DNA of 5,148 nt, taken from NCBI GenBank assembly GCA_030452775.1, contig JAKDLQ010000174.1, positions 1 to 5,148 on the forward strand, given 5' to 3'. The notes beneath the pieces are model-generated. The model ran no database searches and was not told the origin of the DNA. It worked only from the letters and a program-made list of their open reading frames with translations. The translations under genes and the position numbers were made by a program. The stretch is from Micrococcales bacterium (GTDB lineage: Bacteria > Actinomycetota > Actinomycetes > Actinomycetales > Dermatophilaceae). Below are positions 5,080 through 5,148 of the stretch, in pieces; positions within the stretch are counted from its first letter, which is position 1, and each line of letters begins with the position of its first letter.

Positions 5080-5148
5080 CAAACCCCCCCCCCCCCCACA
5101 CCAAAAGGGGTTTAAACGGTGGGGGTTGCGACAGGTGGGGGGTTTTGA
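5080..5148. other. Low-complexity end with a 14-C run; probable sequence-end artefact
   Basis: After the glycerate-kinase-like gene's leader, the sequence becomes a run of 14 C (5084-5097), then mixed A/G/T homopolymers, GGGG-TTTAAAC, and a G6 run before TTTTGA. The composition is unlike the rest of the window. The C-run and the closing G-run are loosely complementary (AAACCCCCC with GGGGGGTTT). I see no gene or promoter here. A low-quality read or contig end is the simplest explanation. Confidence 0.6.

Noticed and set aside
5035..5082. Longer glycerate-kinase-like protein from ATG 5043 or the start at 5082
   Set aside because: ATG 5043 leaves no spacer after GGGAGG, and the start at 5082 adds residues absent from the family in a low-quality region.

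Overview
The window is GC-rich DNA from what looks like an actinomycete (Actinomycetota). The evidence is the protein families: an AdoK-type adenosine kinase that keeps the mycobacterial ligand residues, a 7Fe ferredoxin of the actinobacterial FdxA type, an A-type Fe-S carrier, and a glycerate-kinase-family protein. A Nocardioides-like (Propionibacteriales) relative is my best guess, from the feel of the sequences only. As I recall it, the order glycerate kinase / ErpA / (insert) / AdoK resembles the Mycobacterium tuberculosis block Rv2205c-Rv2204c-Rv2203-Rv2202c.

Layout from left to right. Position 1-118 (minus) holds the first 39 codons of aat, cut by the window edge. Position 119-238 is a gap with a hairpin directly after the adenosine kinase stop and a small 12-bp duplication. 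Position 239-2723 (minus) looks like a three-gene operon, transcribed as DsbA-like thiol protein, then a winged-helix regulator with three cysteines, then adenosine kinase; the first two genes overlap by 20 nt and the last two are 9 nt apart. Position 2724-2797 is a short AT-richer divergent promoter region with a -35/-10 pair and a TTGT-N4-ACAA dyad. Position 2798-3142 (plus) is the ferredoxin fdxA. Position 3143-3296 is a convergent gap with a 17-bp tandem repeat running into a perfect 14-bp-stem hairpin. Position 3297-3674 (minus) is erpA. Position 3675-3870 holds the probable erpA promoter. Position 3871-5034 (minus) is a divergent glycerate-kinase-family gene. The last ~70 bases are homopolymer-rich and look like a poor-quality sequence end.

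How the genes may work together: two products handle Fe-S clusters or electrons (FdxA, ErpA), and the regulator has a C-terminal cysteine pattern like that of the SufR/COG2345 group. The DsbA-like protein sits at the head of the regulator's operon. A regulator that senses redox or Fe-S status and controls its own operon and the divergent ferredoxin is a reasonable but unproven reading. AdoK (purine salvage), Aat (N-degron tagging) and the glycerate-kinase-like protein are housekeeping-type neighbours. I found no mobile element, CRISPR array, tRNA or rRNA, and no clear undescribed multi-gene system. The most unusual items are the eroded glycerate kinase motifs, the cysteine-bearing regulator with its candidate operator, and the repeat/terminator block.
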